From positions 110,895-157,908 of the forward strand of contig WELB01000272.1 of NCBI GenBank assembly GCA_009602725.1: 47,014 bases of DNA. Reading direction: 5' to 3'. A program made the translations under genes and the position numbers. The stretch is from Spirogloea muscicola. Its lineage: Eukaryota; Streptophyta; Zygnematophyceae; Spirogloeales; Spirogloeaceae. Shown here piece after piece: positions 12,501-27,660 of this stretch (positions are counted from its first letter, which is position 1; each line of letters begins with the position of its first letter). The notes under the pieces are model-generated. The model did not search any database, was not told where the DNA came from, and saw only the letters and a program-made list of their open reading frames with translations.

Positions 12501-14686
12501 CTTGCCAGGACGTCATGGCCAGGAAGGTCTATCCTCTCGCTTGCTCCATACTGTATTGCCGGGTGACAGTCTGCCAGAAGTGATAGCAACTGTGCTTTTT
12601 TAACAGTTGGATCAGACAGGTATACGTCTGCATCATCCCTCCCTAGATCGCTCGGGGGCCTGGAGTCTGTTCCTTCTATTACAGCAACTGCCTCCGCATT
12701 GATGCCTGATAGGCTTCGAATATTGTGATTGGCAACAGTCTCCTTCTCACGTAGTCGAGCTGTCACTTTCTTTCGCGACGCTCTAATAGCAGTCATGCCG
12801 CCAGTTTCAGCATGCACACTTGTCATACTGATTCTTGCTTCCTCTCCAGTACCTCTATGCGGACCATTCAACTGAGCAGCTGGTAGCTTCGAGCTACTCA
12901 ATATCTGCCTCTGTTTACCATCGCTCGTGTTATCAGAATCCTCAGCTGCTACCGCAGCAGCATAGTGCTCCTGAGCTTCCTTGAGACTTTTGAAGTGGAG
13001 GATGTCTGTGACCACCTGGCTTGATAAGGAGGACAACAACAAGGTCAGTATCCTGGACACATAGATTTGCATTGAGGTGTTCGAGATCACAGTCATAAGG
13101 CACCAGCCACATCAGTGGACTAACGAATGCAAGAGTGTGAGAAAGGGAGGCGACAAGTCATGCAGGACAAGTTGCAACACAAGGACTAGAGAAGCTCACC
13201 AAACTCAGGAGAGCACTCCTGTCTGCCGGCACAAGAGCTGAGTAACAAGCAGCTCTCCGTCTTGCCACCTCCAATATACCTGATGATTTTGGTCGCCAAT
13301 CCCTTGATTTCAATTGTTCATGCAAGAAATCACTGAACCTGCCATACAGCAATAAGAGAACATTGTGGGCAAGGTGCTGCAGATAAAGGCGTGTACCTTG
13401 CAGGACACACACAAATGTGAGGTAGGACAAGTAGAGAGCTATGATATCCTTCCAAGCAAGGACCTACCGCGCAGAGCGGCCCTGTACATTGGTAAAACCC
13501 TCTTGAGCCTCGTACAAGATTGCTTGCATGAGTCTTTCCTCACCATCTTCAAGCTTGACATGATGGCAGCAAATGCAGAACCCCTTTCGCAATGTGAGTG
13601 CGGACTGTCATCTTGCTTCCTGCTTAAGTCTCTAAGAATCACCAGATCTTCTAGCCATGCAGCTATGCAATGTCCTAGCTACAGCGATCATGCTGTAACT
13701 CAATCTATGCTGTGCACTTTTAGGATATGAAGCTAAGACTGTATCACTGTATAGGTATGATGCTGTACTGAAATAAGATAACAGCATTTGAGCAGCGGAA
13801 GGTATGCATAAGTTTTCTGGAAATGCTATCAATGCCGTCAAATCTGACATCTAGACTGACCAGCGAGATAAGCTCATCCTCTGAGCCAAGCTCTGGGTTG
13901 TCTGGCACGGAGACACAATGCTCCCTTGTGGCCATGGCTCTGTCCTGGCATATGCCTGCCACGAACCCCAGGCATAATGTTGTCAAATGTCAATGTTCAA
14001 GTTTCCATATCTAGCAGGGAAGATGATCATGTAACGGTGAGTGAAGGCCCGACAAGGTTCAGAGCCATGCCACAGATGTGTAGAAGATACAGCACAGTGA
14101 ATGCTCCTACAGCTCCGACAAGCTTCACCAGATTGTCATTGTAACCAAGCTGGCAGCTTGAGAGTTGCAAATGCAAAGAATTTGTGATGCAAATGCTGTC
14201 CACACCATTGAGATTGTGAAGATCAGCACTTGGCAATGAGCTGGAGTATCTCCCTTCATGCGGCCGATAGTGCATGTTCAGAGATACCAGAAACGAGGAT
14301 TCTCTCACGATTGACCAAGCTGCTGCATGATGTGCAGTACTTGTAGCTAAACCACATCTCCTGTCTTTGAATCGTGACCGCACATGCGGAGTGCTGGCAA
14401 ACTTGGTAGCAACAAGAAATGATGAAGAAGGTCCGGCCCTTGCAAGACAACCACCATCGTCCATCTTCAAGGAAGGAAACAATGCGCCAAGGTACCCATA
14501 GCAGCCGTTTGCTGCACGTTGATACCAATGACGCACAGCTTGTGGCGACGTAGGTATGAGTCGTCTACAGAGTACAGGAGACCTCCAGAGAGCAAGTGGA
14601 AGCCGCCAGACCCTGCAGATGGTAATCATACTCCGGTTCCAGTACTGCACCCCACATCTCAGCTGCTGGGCTTGCTGCAAGCGCAC
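6532..14686 (-). CDS. RECG: organellar RecG-type ATP-dependent DNA helicase, about 20 exons
   Basis: Superfamily-2 helicase that remodels stalled forks and recombination intermediates; plant RECG1 acts in mitochondria and plastids. Domains in order along the minus strand: an Arg-rich, acid-poor leader starting near 14629 or 14686 ([15 protein letters not shown], presequence-like); a divergent N-terminal region (about 14.5-12.2 kb, including 13050-12166); the wedge/OB domain (12120-11940, [16 protein letters not shown]; then 11690-11360, [15 protein letters not shown]; then [13 protein letters not shown] near 11150); [11 protein letters not shown] (exon ending 10347); Walker [10 protein letters not shown] (near 9630); [15 protein letters not shown] and [12 protein letters not shown] (9215-9065); the DEQH box [17 protein letters not shown] (exon 8769-8912); [17 protein letters not shown] (near 8400); [10 protein letters not shown] (near 7780); [10 protein letters not shown] (near 7370); [20 protein letters not shown] (near 7000). 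A last exon ends at TAG 6532-6534 ([13 protein letters not shown]). Most exon edges and the start codon are approximate; all catalytic motifs are intact. Confidence 0.9.
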
Positions 14687-15488
14687 TGCTGCCTTGCTGC
14701 AGGTCCCTCCAGTACAAGCTCACAAGCTGCCGTTCTCGAGTGCGTTATCCAACTGCACCGACGACCTAGATTCCAGAGTGTGGCTGAGCAACTCCAGGTG
14801 GCGCCTTTCGCAGATACTTGAAAGGCTCGGTTGGCTCGTCCCTGAAACGATGCACACCAGACTAGCTACTTCAGTGAGCAACTTCAGAGTCCGGTACATA
14901 TGCTGCACTATACAGGAGGCGCCGTGCTGTGACAGAATTGGCAGGAGGCTTCAGAGGCACGGCCAGTCATCGTCCCTGCGACCAAAGGCGACACTAGGGA
15001 GACACGGGAGGGAAACGAAGATCAACAATGGACAAGCTTATGATGGCGTCGAGTGCCAAAGCATAATTTTGATCCAATGGCGTTCACGCGGAACTGGAAA
15101 AGCTCCTTTGGCCTGGACATCAGCAGCATGCACGTACCCTGGTCGCGCTCGCATGCATGCCACGAAGAGGCACCAGGGCTCCGGTAAGTGCTGCCCCCAG
15201 CTCCCCTCGAAGAGCGCCTGCTGGCGGCCAAAAGCATCAGAGGCGCGCACGTCGGAGGCCGGAGGACAAAGAAGATCATGGCTTCCCGCTGCGCCCGACA
15301 GCGTTCGATGACCTCAAGCGTTTCAGCTCGTGCAGCGAGGCCGGGCAGCGCGCACCTGGATCACGTCCTCCAGGCGGTCGTCGCAGCGGTGGCCCCGTGG
15401 CGGGGCGGGCGCACCAGCGGCGGCCCTGCCGTCGGTGGCGAAGGCCGCGGACCCGTCGCCCGAGGCGGCCGGCAGTGGCGGCGCCGCG
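14687..15488. other. head-to-head intergenic region upstream of RecG, no recognised gene
   Basis: The upstream side of the RecG gene. It could hold an undetected first exon of RecG. From about 15150 onward it is GC-rich, with open frames on both strands that show no domain. The stretch ends at an assembly gap. Confidence 0.4.
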
Positions 15489-15658
15489 NNNNNNNNNNNN
15501 NNNNNNNNNNNNNNNNNNNNNNNNNNNNNNNNNNNNNNNNNNNNNNNNNNNNNNNNNNNNNNNNNNNNNNNNNNNNNNNNNNNNNNNNNNNNNNNNNNNN
15601 NNNNNNNNNNNNNNNNNNNNNNNNNNNNNNNNNNNNNNNNNNNNNNNNNNNNNNNNNN
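15489..15658. other. assembly gap (170 N)
   Basis: A run of N of unknown true length, flanked on the left by GGC/GCG-rich sequence and on the right by a LINE-like 3' part. The repeat probably caused the break. Confidence 0.95.
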
Positions 15659-15850
15659 CTTTGCACCGCCGCGCTGGTCGCGCCCTTGCAGCAGCCTCTG
15701 GCTTGCGCAGCGGGGTTGCTCTTCCTCCCCTCAGCTCATCTGACTTCCTACTGCTGACACGGGGGTATTGAGGGCGCCCTGTCTGCCTAGCCTTTGGCTC
15801 CGTCATGAACACCTGTATGCATCTGGCTGGCATTTCACAGCCGATTCTTT
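15659..15850 (+). mobile_element. 5'-truncated LINE-like copy (C-terminal peptide and 3' UTR)
   Basis: It begins at the gap and encodes RAGRALAAASGLRSG and SDFLLLTRGY followed by TGA. This is the same C-terminal peptide as in the copies at 27165-27660 and 37340-37570. The 3' UTR (GCCCTGTCTGCCTAGCCTTT, TGTATGCATCTGGCTGGC-ATTTCA-CAGCC) is nearly identical to that at 36880-36990 and related to 44770-44870. It lies about 200 bp upstream of the CDPK start codon, so it may overlap that gene's promoter. Confidence 0.7.
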
Positions 15851-15922
15851 CATATCAGCAGCCGCTTTCTCTGCAAGCAGGGCTTGGGTCTCCAGGTTTT
15901 GGTGGGCGCGGGGGCGCTCGGC

Positions 15923-15973
15923 GGCCTTAAACCCTGGACAACCCTAGAATCCCCACAACCAGGGTTTAAGGCC
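15923..15973. promoter_or_regulatory. perfect 15-bp inverted repeat upstream of the CDPK start
   Basis: Arms GGCCTTAAACCCTGG (15923-15937) and CCAGGGTTTAAGGCC (15959-15973) are exactly complementary and separated by 21 nt. The right arm ends 73 nt before the CDPK ATG, so the element is in the 5' UTR or core promoter. The arms contain a telo-box-like AAACCCT core and the loop contains AACCCTAG. A regulatory role is inference. Confidence 0.6.
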
Positions 15974-15998
15974 CCCTGTCCCACCGGCGCCGCCGCCC

Positions 15999-16029
<31 letters not shown>

Positions 16030-16045
16030 GAGATGAGGGCGGCTC

Positions 16046-20270
<4,225 letters not shown>

Positions 20271-21075
20271 TCAAGATAGCAAGCAGTTGGGACCCTCCCA
20301 CTGCAGGAGGAGCCAGGAGAACAGCAGGATGGCTCACTGGAGTTCAAAGACTTTTGGCCTAACATATTCTGAATGTCCTTTCTATCACTGTTAATCTCAG
20401 AGCAGCTTGGATGACCTCCTTAGTTCGGGAATTAGGCCTTAGGTCTGCAAGGAGTGGCGGCTGGCGCCATTAGGGCGTCGACTGACAAATGTGCATGGAA
20501 ATCCGAGGCCATACCTGCACCCATGCCTGCACCCCATAGGGTGCAGGTATGGCCTAAAGTATGGCCTAAAGCAGCCCATGGGCCTGGAAGGTCTCAGCGT
20601 GCAGGTATAGCAACTATGCCACTAAGCGGCCGCTTTCTGGAATTTGACAATATTCCGAATTCCAATGGTAACCAGTACACTGTATATGAGCTCAACATCC
20701 AAACCCGTGTGCAGTATTGCAGAACCCTTCTGAGCTTCGATAGAAATTAATATGCTGGCTGTCTGAAGACTTAAAATGCATTCCGTTAATCAATACTAGT
20801 CATAGTCAGCTGCCTGCTTAGAGTGAGCCACAGTATAGCGAGGTCAACCTATCAGCTTTGCTGCTGACAGCAAGACCTGTAATCAATGTTACAAGGTGGG
20901 GTTGCAGTAAACACTTCACAGTACAGATTTCGTATCATCATTGTATGCTGGATGCTCAGCGCTACATCCCCTCGAACCACCAAGTCACACCACCAAGTGG
21001 CTGACTTCTGTGTCCATGCTGCTGTTCCACAGGCAGGTTGCGAGCACACGCAGCAGGGCATGCCACTTGAAGTGG
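20271..21075. other. tail-to-tail intergenic region
   Basis: Separates the stop codons of the CDPK (+) and the acyl-CoA oxidase (-). It holds the inverted repeat at 20507-20554 and otherwise nothing recognisable; it must contain both 3' UTRs. Confidence 0.6.
20507..20554. repeat. perfect 16-bp inverted repeat (hairpin)
   Basis: GGCCATACCTGCACCC (20507-20522) and GGGTGCAGGTATGGCC (20539-20554) are exact reverse complements around a 16-nt loop that itself repeats CCTGCACCCC. Directly afterwards TATGGCCTAAAG occurs twice. It lies 237 bp beyond the CDPK stop codon. It could form a 3' UTR hairpin or be a transposon footprint. Confidence 0.7.
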
Positions 21076-24000
21076 TCATGAAGCGTATGCGGCAACAGAT
21101 TGGCCATTCACATTCTTGGCCCTGTGGCGCTGCTCACTAACAGCAGCCTCACGGGTGTTGTGCCAGCTGTTGTAGTCCACCCAGTCAAAGGCGATGGGAC
21201 CAAGCATGTGAGGGGGCAGGCCAAAGGCCTCCACCAGCCCATATGTGTGGGGCCGTACATCATTGCAAAGAGCAGCCACCTCCCGGTGCACGGCTTGTGC
21301 TTGGTCCGCCATGATGTACGCGTACCTGAAGTTCCATGGGCAGTCCTTCAGCAGGTTGGTCGTATGTCAAAGAGACAGCAAACTCACAAACTCACGGGCA
21401 ACATTGCAGGTGTTTGCCAGTAGCAATATGCAGAGCACATGCTTGCTTGCAGGTTCTGTCTCCAGGTACCTCAAGAAAACCGCGTCCTCGTCTACTGTGA
21501 CCAATGCATACAATGTCCGCAGGTTCTCGAGGACGTCCTGCAAGGCAGAAGGTAAAGATAACACAAGTATTAGCACGGTCAATGTAGCTGGTGAACGCCG
21601 GCAACTGCTACATCAAGTAGTAACACCCGCACAATTAGCACTTTTAGCCAGAAGCCTTCTCGTATCCAGGACACCAAAGGGTAGCTTCTGCTGCTTGGCA
21701 GCTGCAGCCAGAAGATGTACCTTCAAAGGGCCAGGACGTTGAGCCTTCACAATTGCACTACAAGTCTCCAGCACCTCCCGCTCTGCATGGGCTTTCCCGA
21801 GGTCCGTAGCAAGTTGGTAGCTCTGCAGCACCAGAACTCAATTTGTGAGTGCCCCCTGCCTGAATTGGTGCCTGCAGTGTTCTATAATACGCAAAGTGGG
21901 CCAGCAGAGGAAAGAGAAGGACTAGCTCTGTAAATGACAACCAACGTCACGCCAACCATGAGTCTGGGAGGGATACTAACGACCCTGACCTCATTAAAAG
22001 CATCAACCATGGCAGTGCCTCTGCCCAGCCGCTGAGATATGTCGCCAGCCAGGCGCTCCAGCAGATCTCTCTCTCTCAATTGAAACAAGAGAAGCTGCAC
22101 AACAGTGGGGTTCATTTGTGCACAATGCACAGATCACGTCACACACTCTTAGTTGCATCAAGTTGGCTTCGAGATATGGACATGGACGAAGACCCACAAG
22201 GGAGAGAAAGAGATCCATCGCACTCAGAGAAAACAGATAATGATGTTACGAACTTCTCTTGAGCAGTAGTGAAATCTGTGAGACACAAATCTGCGGCACC
22301 CGCACCTGCAACTCCGGATCACGCAGCTGGGAGCTGCCCAGTGAAGCAGGTATCTGAGGCCGAGGACCATTCACGTGCTCCATGCCAAGCCCCACAATGG
22401 GCTTGCGAGCCTTCTTGGCTGCAAAGTAATCACCAAGCATTGCCTTACTGACCTGCAACATACAGTAAGGTTGTTAGACAGGCAGCTCGATTGTCATGGC
22501 AAGGACTTCATTATGCCAGGCCTGTACATCATGAAAGCTCTACTGAAGATTCCCAAGAGTATTCCAATTGTGCCGATTTTTTACTTCAATGCAGTGACAC
22601 TGGATGTATGGAAAAGGACTTGACCTCATCCAAGATGACAGCAGCAGGGCAACTGTGACCACAAATAGGACATTGACAAAAACCACCAACATCAGATAAC
22701 CAGAAGCTGACAAACAAGGCCCTGATTGTGTGGTTATAAGGAGTAGTCCAGAAAAGAAAGGACCTGCTGCATGAGCACATTGTTGTCACCCTCAAAGGTA
22801 GACATGACGTCATGCTCAGCTTTCAATTGTCCAATACGATTGTTGGAAGCAATGCCCATTCCCCCACATGCTTCACGACATTCCTGTCTCATGCCAAGGA
22901 ACGGCAAGCTTAGGACATCGTGAAATTCAGATATGAATAACAGTAGCACTACCCAGGGTGACAGAAGACGCTGCATGATACCCATTTGGTATCCTTTAGC
23001 AGTCGAGCCAAAAATTCAGCCTTTCACCTGAAGTGTCCGGAGCATGTGCCACGAAAACATGGCCTTATATCCACTTGACTGAACGTGGATAACCTTGGCA
23101 TCCGAAGGTTGTCTCCTTATATACAACAGTTTCATACTGTTATTTGCGAAGTTCATGGCATACCTGCAAGAAGGTCAGAACAGCTTACTATGTCATGAAA
23201 GGTAGCATACTGATGGAGGACCAGTATACCATCCTTTCAATTGCTAATATTTAAGTGCTGAAGCCCAAAGAGCAGTAAGTGAGAACCCAGGTTCAAAACA
23301 ACTTTGTTGTTGCAGCACAGCTTACGTCTTTGCTAAGAGCGGCAGAAGCCGTCGCTGGTGGCTAGGGTAGTCAAGGAGGAGCTCCTCAGGAGCATCAGGC
23401 TTGAGAGCAAAAGCACGCCGAGATAGAGAGTAGCGAAGGGCAGTTGCAAGCCCAATCTGTCACAAGGAACACACTGTGAGAATTTACATGCATGCAAAAG
23501 TGTCATGCACAGGAAGCCTGCACATAAATTTTAATGCACATGCGCTCAAATGAACAGAGTCATGGGCTTGCACACCTTGCACTGGTTGATGGCACTTATA
23601 GCAATTGTTACACGGCCACTTGTCAAGGGGGCCATAAGTGCTGCAAATCTCTATTAATGTCACACGAATAAGCGAAGTAAGTCCACAAAATGAAAATGAT
23701 CCAATGTAATAGCAACTTTGACTTTGCATCCTCTATGAACATAAAAAGTGGCAAACGTGAAGCGCACCAACTTGAACATTTGCTCTCTCTGCGGATTCCC
23801 TGGTGCTTGCTATGCCAATATTGTGACTTGGTGCGTTCCTTTCAAAACCAAATCTTGTGCTAGACGAAGCTGCTAAAGAGAGCTGCTAGACGGAGCTAGG
23901 AATGTAGCAGTGATGCACCTGATCAGGGTCCTTGATAGCACTCTCGTACTTTCCCTCGGGACTCACGTCTGCTACCCTGTTGAGCAAAGCCTCCCGAGAA

Positions 24001-26524
24001 ATGCGTACGTGGTCAAACCTGCACAATATACAACAAAGCTAAGGGCTTTCAATTTGTTGTGAATTTAGACAGGCCACTGCTTGTCATCAACAACAGCCGA
24101 GAGAGAACACACGATACAGACTCACAAGCCAGTCTGCTCCCAAGGATACAGCTGCCAAGCCAAGAGCCTTGCTTCTGACATCGCACTAAAGAAGCAATGT
24201 GGACAGCCAGGGGAGCAAATGCTCACCAGATGCGACCATTATCAACCCCGTTCAGACCAATCTTGTGGCCACAGTCAGCTATGCGGATGCCGGGCATTGG
24301 CTGCCCTTGTTTGTCTCGCAAGGGAACAACAAACGCATGAACGCCCTGGTTCTTGCCCTCAATGTGCAGTTGTGCAAAGCAGACGGTCATATTTGCGTGC
24401 TGCACGTGAATATGAAAATGTTTGTCAAAACTACTCAGCAGCAGGCAGCTGCTCTGTCTCTGTACGGAAGCTAAAGCGTGCAGACGAAGTGATAACTGTC
24501 CAGGCTCAGCAAGTCTGATTGGTTCAAGTCAAGGACACCATGCTGAATTGCATAGTGGAATGATACCAAACAATACAGAAACCCCTCCACCTCTCTCCCT
24601 CCCTAACCCCCCTGACTCATCACGTGGACGGGGAGGTGCAACTTGACCACTTGCCTGAGCCGCCCCTCCAATCCAATATTTCTGAGCAGTCTCACAGGGC
24701 GTGTTAATCACGAACTCCTGAGCGCCGGCATCATAAGTCGCTTCAGTCTCAATTCCTCGCACCTGCAAAATTTAAATGTGAAATTTCATCATACATCATC
24801 CAGTGAAATTGCAGGAATCATTGCTACAGGCTGAGACTCATGGCAATCCTAGAATTGCTACACACACCAATAAGTAGCATCCAACTGGTTACTGATTCTG
24901 CAAAGGACAACACGCTAAGTGCAGTGCCGTCTTCTGTAGATTGTGCAGCAAAGATGTCAGTAGAGCTAGCAAGCAGGTGCTCTTCTCACATTGCTCCCAT
25001 GACCGAGCTCAGTTAAAGCAAAGCACCCGGCGACATCATAATCCTCAGTCCTTTTCAACCACTTGTCATGGTGCCTCTTTGTCCCCAGGTACTTAACAGC
25101 ACCTCCCCTGCAACAATCCTAGCTCTACATGCTCAATACAGACTCAGCTGGGGCATACATTGGACACCTACGGCACAGTCGAGCTCTGTGCCCTTTCCTT
25201 AGAAGTTGGACGACTACAGCAGTGGCCTTGCGCAGCTGACTTGGTCTCCCATCCTACATACTATAGCAAGAATCACCACAAGTGAATGTGGACACCGAGC
25301 TTAATTCCCATGGAGTGATCGTAGATAGATACAGCCTCAAACATTGCCGCCTTTCTCAAGACAGCATCATGATCATCGTTGGTGAGCCACTCCTGCAAGG
25401 CAATGGATGCTAGGGGTCTGGTTGAGATGACGCTCTGCGTACTGACCAGAGGTGGATGTGCACGCCGAGTTTGACACCTATGGAGTGGTCATACACGCCC
25501 AGCGCCTCGTGCATTGCAACCTTCTTTCCTATCTCTCTAGGATCATCACTGGTCAACCACCCCTGCAGGTTGATTTGCATCACCACCCACATCAGCACAA
25601 GCAGAGAGGGAGAGATCTACAATCGAGGCACTTGGTTGACACGTTCTATGGAGGTATAGGTTCATGCCCCAAGGCCTGGCCAGTTGCAGGGTAATGAGCA
25701 CCACCAAAAATAGCAGGCCTTCACCTTGAAATGGCCACGATCACGTAGGAAGAGGATGCGATCAAACGTGGCATTCCTCTGATCCTCCTTAGTGGTATTG
25801 TAGTCCATTGCCGTGTAAAGTTGCCCTCCAATCTGAGTATGTACCAGGCAAGCATGTATAGCATTTAAAGCCCACCGCTTACTGGAGCTGTTGCAGGACC
25901 TCCTTGCACAGCAACTTCGTGCAACTTTGCGGGCTGACGCAGTTTGCTGCTCCTTGTCAAGCAGTCATCACAGCACTTAACCAATTGACAGTGTCAACAG
26001 GCAACAACTCCGGATCCGATTGGGCACCTTGGCGTCCTTGTTGGGCCAAAAGACCTTGTTGTCCTTAAACAGTTCATACATCTCCGCCCTTGTCTCCATG
26101 TTGTGTGCATCCAAGAGTTTCTGGAGCTGCCTCGGGTTAAAGCTCGGAGAACCTGGGACCAGAATCAAGCGGTCCAGCAGCAGTCAGATGCTTGACCATG
26201 TGCAGCACGCCTGTCACTTCCAACAATAAAGTCTGTCCACTCAGCCCTGACATCAGCAGGTAAGCGTGGCGCATAGGTGAAAGCGTAAACTACTGCAGAA
26301 ATAATGACTCTGCTGCCCGTCAGCCCGGAGAGGGTGAAGCATGTCGTAAACGATCCTGCCTGAGACCTCGGCCAGCAACGCGCACCTGCCGCTTCCTTGG
26401 GGGAGACGTAGCTCAGGCACTGCGCCGTCTCGAGCTGCGACGGCGAGGGCAAGGGCTGCTGGTGGGCAAGGTGCTGCGCCAGCATGGCGGAGCGCCTGGC
26501 AGCCCGGCTGGAGCCGGACTCCAT
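21076..26524 (-). CDS. ACX3: peroxisomal acyl-CoA oxidase, ACX3-like, 706 aa, 17 exon positions
   Basis: FAD-dependent oxidase for the first step of peroxisomal beta-oxidation (acyl-CoA to trans-2-enoyl-CoA plus H2O2). Minus-strand exons, all in phase: 26524-26386, 26152-26028, 25832-25725, 25562-25447 (or 25392-25277), 25107-24990, 24762-24655, 24399-24227, 24018-23919, 23650-23576, 23456-23326, 23163-23028, 22883-22764, 22452-22306, 22094-21990, 21822-21721, 21537-21470, 21325-21076 (TGA). The N-terminus has a PTS2-like nonapeptide RSAMLAQHL (residues 11-19); the C-terminus (VAAYAS) is not PTS1. Family signatures: [103 protein letters not shown], and [13 protein letters not shown] with the expected catalytic Glu. 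The start ATG has a GCCACC context. Exon 6 ends in a GC donor (CAG|GCAAGT). A second version of exon 4 makes two isoforms possible. ACX3-type enzymes in plants prefer medium-chain substrates; that is assumed here. Confidence 0.94.
25277..25392 (-). other. alternative exon 4B of the acyl-CoA oxidase
   Basis: Exactly 116 nt, acceptor TTGCAG|GAG, donor TG|GTGATT. It encodes 38 residues from [18 protein letters not shown] to [11 protein letters not shown] and leaves the same split Trp codon as exon 4A. It matches exon 4A at 23 of 38 residues and has no stop codon or frameshift. It can replace 4A but cannot be joined to it in frame. Confidence 0.85.
25447..25562 (-). other. alternative exon 4A of the acyl-CoA oxidase
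   Basis: Exactly 116 nt, acceptor CTGCAG|GGG, donor TG|GTCAGT. It encodes 38 residues from [18 protein letters not shown] to [11 protein letters not shown] (residues 125-162 of the protein). The beginning (F-K-G-W-L-T) is the version closer to plant ACX3. The intron between 4A and 4B is only 54 bp. Confidence 0.88.
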
Positions 26525-27095
26525 GGTGGCGGCGGGGAGCAGCGGGCGGGCGCCAAGCGTGCGGGAGGGCGACGAGCCGGAGGCACCGGTGTGCTCCACC
26601 AGGGAGGAGGGGAGGCGTCGAGTCGCCGCCCGCAAGAGAGCCCTGCCGCCGGCGGCGGCGGCGGCGGCGGCGGAGGTGCTGCGCGCGAGGTGGCCGGATT
26701 GGCGTTGGGAGCGGGGAAGGTCGGGAGGCCGGAAAAGGCGGGGGGGGGGGGTTGTGGTCCCACCCGGCCCGGGGGGCGGTGAAGAAACTAACCCTTGACC
26801 GGGCGAGCGAGCGCGGTTATCCGGCAGGCCGGGCGGAGGGGGGCCCCCGGGGTTGACTCAAGTTAGCCCGCTTTGTCGCCACGTCACGCTGCCAGATTGG
26901 CAGGGCCCCCCCCCCTTCGCGGGTGGGCGTGCTGACGAGGCCGGCAGGGCGTAAGCCAGGGGGGGGACGGTGGGGGCCGGCGCCGCGGCGGGGACCCGAC
27001 CGCGCGTCGGGAAGAAACAGCTCTCCGCCGGTCGGCCCCCCCTTCGGACCTTGTCACCACTTCCTCGGAGCCCTCAGACCTTGTCCATATCCTTT
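26525..27095. promoter_or_regulatory. GC-rich upstream region of the acyl-CoA oxidase
   Basis: Very GC-rich with CGG and G/C runs (26650-26670, 26739-26750). It includes the likely promoter and 5' UTR of the minus-strand oxidase gene. The open frames here are products of the base composition. No specific site is called. Confidence 0.4.
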
Positions 27096-27163
27096 GCCTG
27101 AACAATGTATTGGCTTGAATTGGCCTCCCTTTCAATTCATGCGCCCCGCGCGCCTTCTCTCTT
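27096..27163 (+). repeat. small dispersed repeat, copy 1 (nested in a LINE-like tail)
   Basis: The sequence from GCCTGAACAATGT to CGCGCGCCTTCTCTC recurs at 38190-38262 (same strand) and 44572-44635 (opposite strand). Here it splits a LINE-like 3' UTR (ACCTTGTCCATATCCTTT before, TTTGGGCTGGCCTTTCCCAG after), with CTTT on both sides as a possible target-site duplication. Confidence 0.65.
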
Positions 27164-27660
27164 TGGGCTGGCCTTTCCCAGAGAATAGGGGCTGGAAAAG
27201 CCAGCCCAAAAAAGAATGAACAGAGTACGAGAAGGGGGCCAGGGGAAGCTGCTAAGAAAAACAAGCACACAGAGAGACACAGCAGCTACGAATCACTCAT
27301 CAATAACCTCTGCTAAGCAGCCGCAAATCGGATATGGTAGGCTCGTGGAAGTGGGTCCCCTGGCCAGAATCAGAGGCAGCAGCGAGGGCTCTGCCGGGAG
27401 GAAGGTGCAACGCCCGGGCCATAGACCTCTGCAGCGAGACGGCCAAGCGCATTCGATACACTTGCGCCAGCGACCCGTCTGCAGGAAAGTCTACCGGCTC
27501 CCCATGGAAGCGCCGGGCGATGGTGTGGCGAGCGAGCTGGGTGAGCAGCTCGAGCCACCGAGCGCCCAGCGCCCCATGGATGTCAATTGCCAACGGGAAG
27601 AACTCGTCTTCCCGCTGATGGTCTGCATACTTCAGCTCTTTCCCCAGCCACGAGTCAATC
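27164..27660 (-). mobile_element. 5'-truncated LINE-like retrotransposon copy (best coding copy)
   Basis: Read on the minus strand, an open frame of about 110 codons ends at 27300 with SDLRLLSRGY and a stop. It contains EDEFFPLAIDIHGALGARW, ELLTQLARHTIARRF, GSLAQVYRMRLAVSLQRSMA, RALHLPPGRALAAAS and GQGTHFHEP. The FFPLAIDIHGALG block resembles the C-terminal part of non-LTR reverse transcriptases, but no catalytic YADD box is in this truncated copy. The 3' UTR follows (CTTGTTTTTCTTAGC, CCCCCTTCTCGTACTCTGTT, then the hairpin GGGCTGGC-TTTT-CCAGCCCC). Other copies carry the same frame, so coding ancestry is well supported; assignment to reverse transcriptase is inferred. Confidence 0.7.

Noticed and set aside
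16000-16030. (CCG)n as a coding Pro/Ala run
   Set aside because: It lies directly upstream of the well-supported CDPK ATG with its myristoylation motif, so it is 5' UTR.
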